Source: an uncultured Methanomassiliicoccales archaeon
GTDB taxonomy: Archaea; Thermoplasmatota; Thermoplasmata; Methanomassiliicoccales; Methanomethylophilaceae
Assembly (NCBI GenBank): GCA_934234005.1
Contig: CAKQHC010000085.1
Span: forward strand, 1 to 6,437
Direction of reading: 5' to 3'
DNA length: 6,437 bases
Position 1 is the stretch's first letter. Each line of letters opens with the position of its first letter. Of the stretch, positions 6,175 through 6,437 are shown piece by piece. A program made the translations under genes and the position numbers. Below the pieces are notes generated by a model. The model worked only from the letters and a program-made list of their open reading frames with translations, did no database searches and was not told the DNA's origin.

Positions 6175-6437
6175 TCAGTTAGGATATTTGAATCCCAGTT
6201 TTGCGCAACGCTCTCTGATTTCATCGTTGGATATGGATTCATATCCGTTGGGTCCGATGTATGAGACAAGCATTCCGTCACCGGTGCAGTTGTCACGCCT
6301 TCTGGCTGCGTTGAGGCCGGTAATCGCGGCATCAATTCCCTCGTCCTTGGACATGTTTTCTTTGACAACAGCTTCGAGTGCACCCAGAGCAAAGACGGAT
6401 CCAGATCCGACAGACATATAGAGGTCTTCGATGTAGC
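6175..6437 (-). CDS. psmB: Proteasome beta subunit, C-terminal part only
   Basis: The gene runs off the right edge of the window; its N-terminal half, including the catalytic threonine, is not visible. The 86 residues seen begin YIEDLYMSVGSGSVFALGAL, which matches the conserved SGS-containing segment of archaeal 20S proteasome beta subunits. They continue with an AARRRDNCTGDG motif and the short tail typical of the family. The subunit forms the inner proteolytic rings of the 20S core that degrades unfolded proteins in the cytoplasm. An internal ATG at 6417 is not the start, since the frame is open and family-like upstream of it. It ends in TGA at 6175-6177, and aCPSF1 follows 64 bases later on the same strand, an arrangement seen in many archaea. 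Confidence 0.93.
   Translation of the reverse strand, partial: YIEDLYMSVGSGSVFALGALEAVVKENMSKDEGIDAAITGLNAARRRDNCTGDGMLVSYIGPNGYESISNDEIRERCAKLGFKYPN

Overview
The window is archaeal, most likely from the Thermoplasmatota and plausibly a Methanomassiliicoccales relative. The right-hand third carries the archaeal pair proteasome beta subunit (psmB, 3' part only) and the KH/beta-CASP ribonuclease aCPSF1/FttA, followed by an archaea-specific HTH protein of the DUF4443 type. Upstream sequences look like archaeal TATA elements with short or absent leaders. None of the seven gene ends uses TAG (six TGA, one TAA). That fits a lineage where TAG may be reserved for pyrrolysine, but it is only suggestive, and the order-level assignment is inference.

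Layout. At 24-830 (+) lies an unrecognised five-helix membrane protein, possibly 5'-truncated by the window edge. At 831-1702 there is a long AT-rich stretch without a convincing intact gene. It holds a T-rich tail, an orphan AGGAGG, a T9 run, and at about 1248-1439 a stop-interrupted zinc-ribbon remnant that looks like decayed transposase or regulator sequence. Then come a TPR-repeat protein (1703-2332, +), a rubrerythrin (2407-2946, +) followed by a U-run and a hairpin, and a cysteine-rich protein with tandem zinc ribbons and a C-terminal HTH (3097-3624, +).

The opposite strand then carries, in transcription order, psmB (6437-6175, partial), aCPSF1 (6110-4206) and the DUF4443 HTH gene (4175-3576). 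Their spacing of 64 and 30 bp suggests one transcription unit. The HTH gene has an 8+6+8 inverted repeat just before its start, overlapping a TATA-like element, and it could be an autoregulatory operator. Its 3' end overlaps the zinc-ribbon gene tail-to-tail by 49 bp.

How the genes work together. The minus-strand cluster joins protein turnover (20S proteasome) with transcription termination and RNA 3'-end formation (aCPSF1). The rubrerythrin is an oxidative-stress peroxidase expected in an anaerobe, and its codons look more C-ending than those of its neighbours, as for a well-expressed gene. The most unusual items are the tandem-ribbon HTH protein, its possible decayed relative upstream, the palindrome before the DUF4443 gene and the convergent overlap. 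I did not find a clear new defence or mobile system.
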